NCBI GenBank assembly: GCA_017533545.1
Contig: JAFXHW010000035.1
Coordinates: 1-7,208, forward strand
DNA from: Clostridia bacterium
Lineage (GTDB): Bacteria > Bacillota_A > Clostridia > Oscillospirales > CAG-272
DNA: 7,208 bases
Direction of reading: 5' to 3'
Part shown: positions 5,984 through 7,208 of the stretch, one piece after another
Numbering within the stretch: position 1 is the stretch's first letter
Layout of the letters: each line of letters opens with the position of its first letter
Notes under the pieces: model-generated
The model's database searches: none
Told to the model about the DNA's origin: nothing
Seen by the model: only the letters and a program-made list of their open reading frames with translations
Made by a program: the position numbers and the translations under genes

Positions 5984-7138
5984 TTATCTTCTCTGCTTTG
6001 CGCGGAGCGTATGAAGCAAAAACGCCAAAACGAACCAGACGATACTGTACACCATCATGTATATCAAATATTTTATGCTTGCAGCTGCCTTTAAGTAATA
6101 GTATGTCGGCAGCAAATACTGCAGTATAGGAAGATCAGGCGCGCTGAACAGTATCGGGCAAAGCACCACTATACCAACCGTCAACGCAACAGCGAGCGAT
6201 GCAAACAGGCGGATATCGCGCAATATCATCCTCAGACACATGCAAAATGCTGTCACGGCGACACAATAGACCGTACTGACAAGCAGCTCATATCCTATTT
6301 CCCCCGACATTTTGGCTATCAGCAATGCAGCAAACATCGCCGCTCCAACCATGAATACTGCGGACAAATGATAAACGACAGAAAATGAAAAGTTTGCGCT
6401 CTTTGGAAAACGGTCAAAAATTCCATGCGATTCATCCTGCATATAAAACATCGCCACGGCAAAACCGCTCAAAACGACCATGACCGCCAAAAGGCCGCGC
6501 AAAGGAGATACGAGAAAGTTCATATTTTCCGACTCCGCAACCTCATCGGCTCCGCCGTCGCTCACGTATACAAATTCGAAAAGGTCGCTTCCATCGGCAT
6601 TGACTGCAAAATAGTAGTCGATTGCATTATCGGCAGCTTCGTTGAGTGCATCATCAACTCTTTCAAGGAAAAGCGCGCGTGAAACATAAGGATAGAGCAA
6701 CGCATTCAGCTTTTCGTGCGAAAGGCGCAAAAACACGCTTTCTTCACGCTGAATAACGGTAACAAATGCATTTTGTGGATTTGAATGATTTACATACTTT
6801 CTGATTTTTTCATCGAGCCCACCATGAAATATCCACGCGGCATCTGCCTGTCCCATTTCAACAGCCTCTTTTGCAGAACCGGGGCTGACACAGTGCAAAA
6901 AGCGTATAAGCCCATTCTCGTTTCGCAGAGTATTAATAAGATCATCAGCTATCTCATCATTCGGTTTTTCTGCGGCAACGGCGACAGTGATAATACCGCT
7001 GTCCCCCTTATTGGCGGCAAACGCCAATGCTCCCACAATCAGAAAAACCAAAACAAGGATAGCGACAAAGCTCTTTTTATGTAAAAGCCGTTTGCTTAAT
7101 ATGAAATAACTGCGAATACCATCTTTTATTTTTTTCAT
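5984..7138 (-). CDS. ABC-2 type transporter permease subunit
   Basis: A 384-residue membrane subunit of an ABC exporter. A basic N-terminus (KRLLHKK) leads into helix 1 (about 24-41). An extracytoplasmic domain follows (about 44-210) and includes TVAVAAE and GQADAAWIF, the latter typical of this group. Five helices come next at about 213-232, 253-275, 284-303, 311-331 and 355-375, with the ABC-2 hallmark LPTYYYL (343-349) before the last. This one-helix, large outside domain, five-helix plan is that of ABC2_membrane_3-like proteins such as YhgE or the lantibiotic/Na+ export permeases. It has no ATPase domain and needs a partner, probably encoded beyond the right edge. ATG 7138 is the only start after an in-frame stop, yet it has only a weak RBS-like GG; it overlaps the upstream frame, which suggests translational coupling. 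No promoter is visible. The exported substrate is unknown. Confidence 0.85.
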   Translation of the reverse strand: MKKIKDGIRSYFILSKRLLHKKSFVAILVLVFLIVGALAFAANKGDSGIITVAVAAEKPNDEIADDLINTLRNENGLIRFLHCVSPGSAKEAVEMGQADAAWIFHGGLDEKIRKYVNHSNPQNAFVTVIQREESVFLRLSHEKLNALLYPYVSRALFLERVDDALNEAADNAIDYYFAVNADGSDLFEFVYVSDGGADEVAESENMNFLVSPLRGLLAVMVVLSGFAVAMFYMQDESHGIFDRFPKSANFSFSVVYHLSAVFMVGAAMFAALLIAKMSGEIGYELLVSTVYCVAVTAFCMCLRMILRDIRLFASLAVALTVGIVVLCPILFSAPDLPILQYLLPTYYYLKAAASIKYLIYMMVYSIVWFVLAFLLHTLRAKQRR

Positions 7139-7208
7139 ATTGACAACCGTAGTCTTCGCTCGGCGAAAGCTCCTTTAAGTGTGATTTATATCCATCTTTC
7201 AGAGCAAA
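7077..7208 (-). CDS. Possible 3' end of an upstream gene, overlapping the ABC permease start
   Basis: From the right edge a minus-strand frame stays open for 43 codons and ends with TAA at 7077, 62 bases inside the permease gene. The other two minus-strand frames hit stops within the first 70 bases, so this is the only one that can carry an upstream coding region up to the permease. The visible residues (begins FALKDGYKSHLKEL, then SPSEDYG) are hydrophilic and helical in character. I do not recognise them; an ATPase or second permease subunit would fit the context. The fragment is short, and a 62-base overlap is long, so it may be only chance openness. Confidence 0.4.
   Translation of the reverse strand, partial: FALKDGYKSHLKELSPSEDYGCQYEKNKRWYSQLFHIKQTAFT

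Overview
The window looks like a piece of chromosome from a low-to-mid GC Clostridia-type Firmicute, probably an uncultured gut lineage of the Oscillospiraceae/Christensenellales kind. The evidence is an ECF sigma factor of a style common there, purine-rich Shine-Dalgarno sites, TTG starts, four near-consensus sigma-A promoters with 17-base spacers, and strong stem-loop plus T-run terminators. The taxon is an inference from style, not a marker gene. No phage, IS element, CRISPR array, tRNA or rRNA was seen.

Layout, left to right. (1) 1-199, minus: N-terminal 66 codons of an ECF sigma-70 factor, with TTG start, strong RBS and a possible ECF-type promoter of its own. (2) 376-1629, minus: an MFS permease resembling the organophosphate:phosphate antiporters (GlpT/UhpT), with a perfect TTGACA-17-TATAAT promoter and a terminator at 276-307. 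(3) 1846-3120, plus: a CPA2-type cation/proton antiporter with a DD ion-site motif, transcribed divergently from the permease. (4) 3179-5143, minus: an intracellular GH42 beta-galactosidase converging on the antiporter, with a shared terminator between them. (5) 5326-5898, plus: a 190-residue membrane protein of unknown function, divergent from the GH42 gene, ending in a very strong two-way terminator. (6) 5984-7138, minus: an ABC-2 type permease subunit whose start lies inside the end of a further upstream frame that runs off the window.

The genes do not form one operon. Promoters and terminators cut the window into mostly single-gene units in alternating directions, so shared function between neighbours should not be assumed. 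The only likely operon is the ABC permease with whatever lies beyond the right edge. Functionally this is an ordinary housekeeping/accessory mix: sugar-phosphate or organic anion transport, ion homeostasis, galactoside hydrolysis, export and stress-type transcription. I found no convincing new multi-gene system. The points most worth checking are lysines in place of both phosphate-binding arginines in the MFS permease, the ECF-like promoter before the sigma gene, and the long overlap at the ABC permease start.
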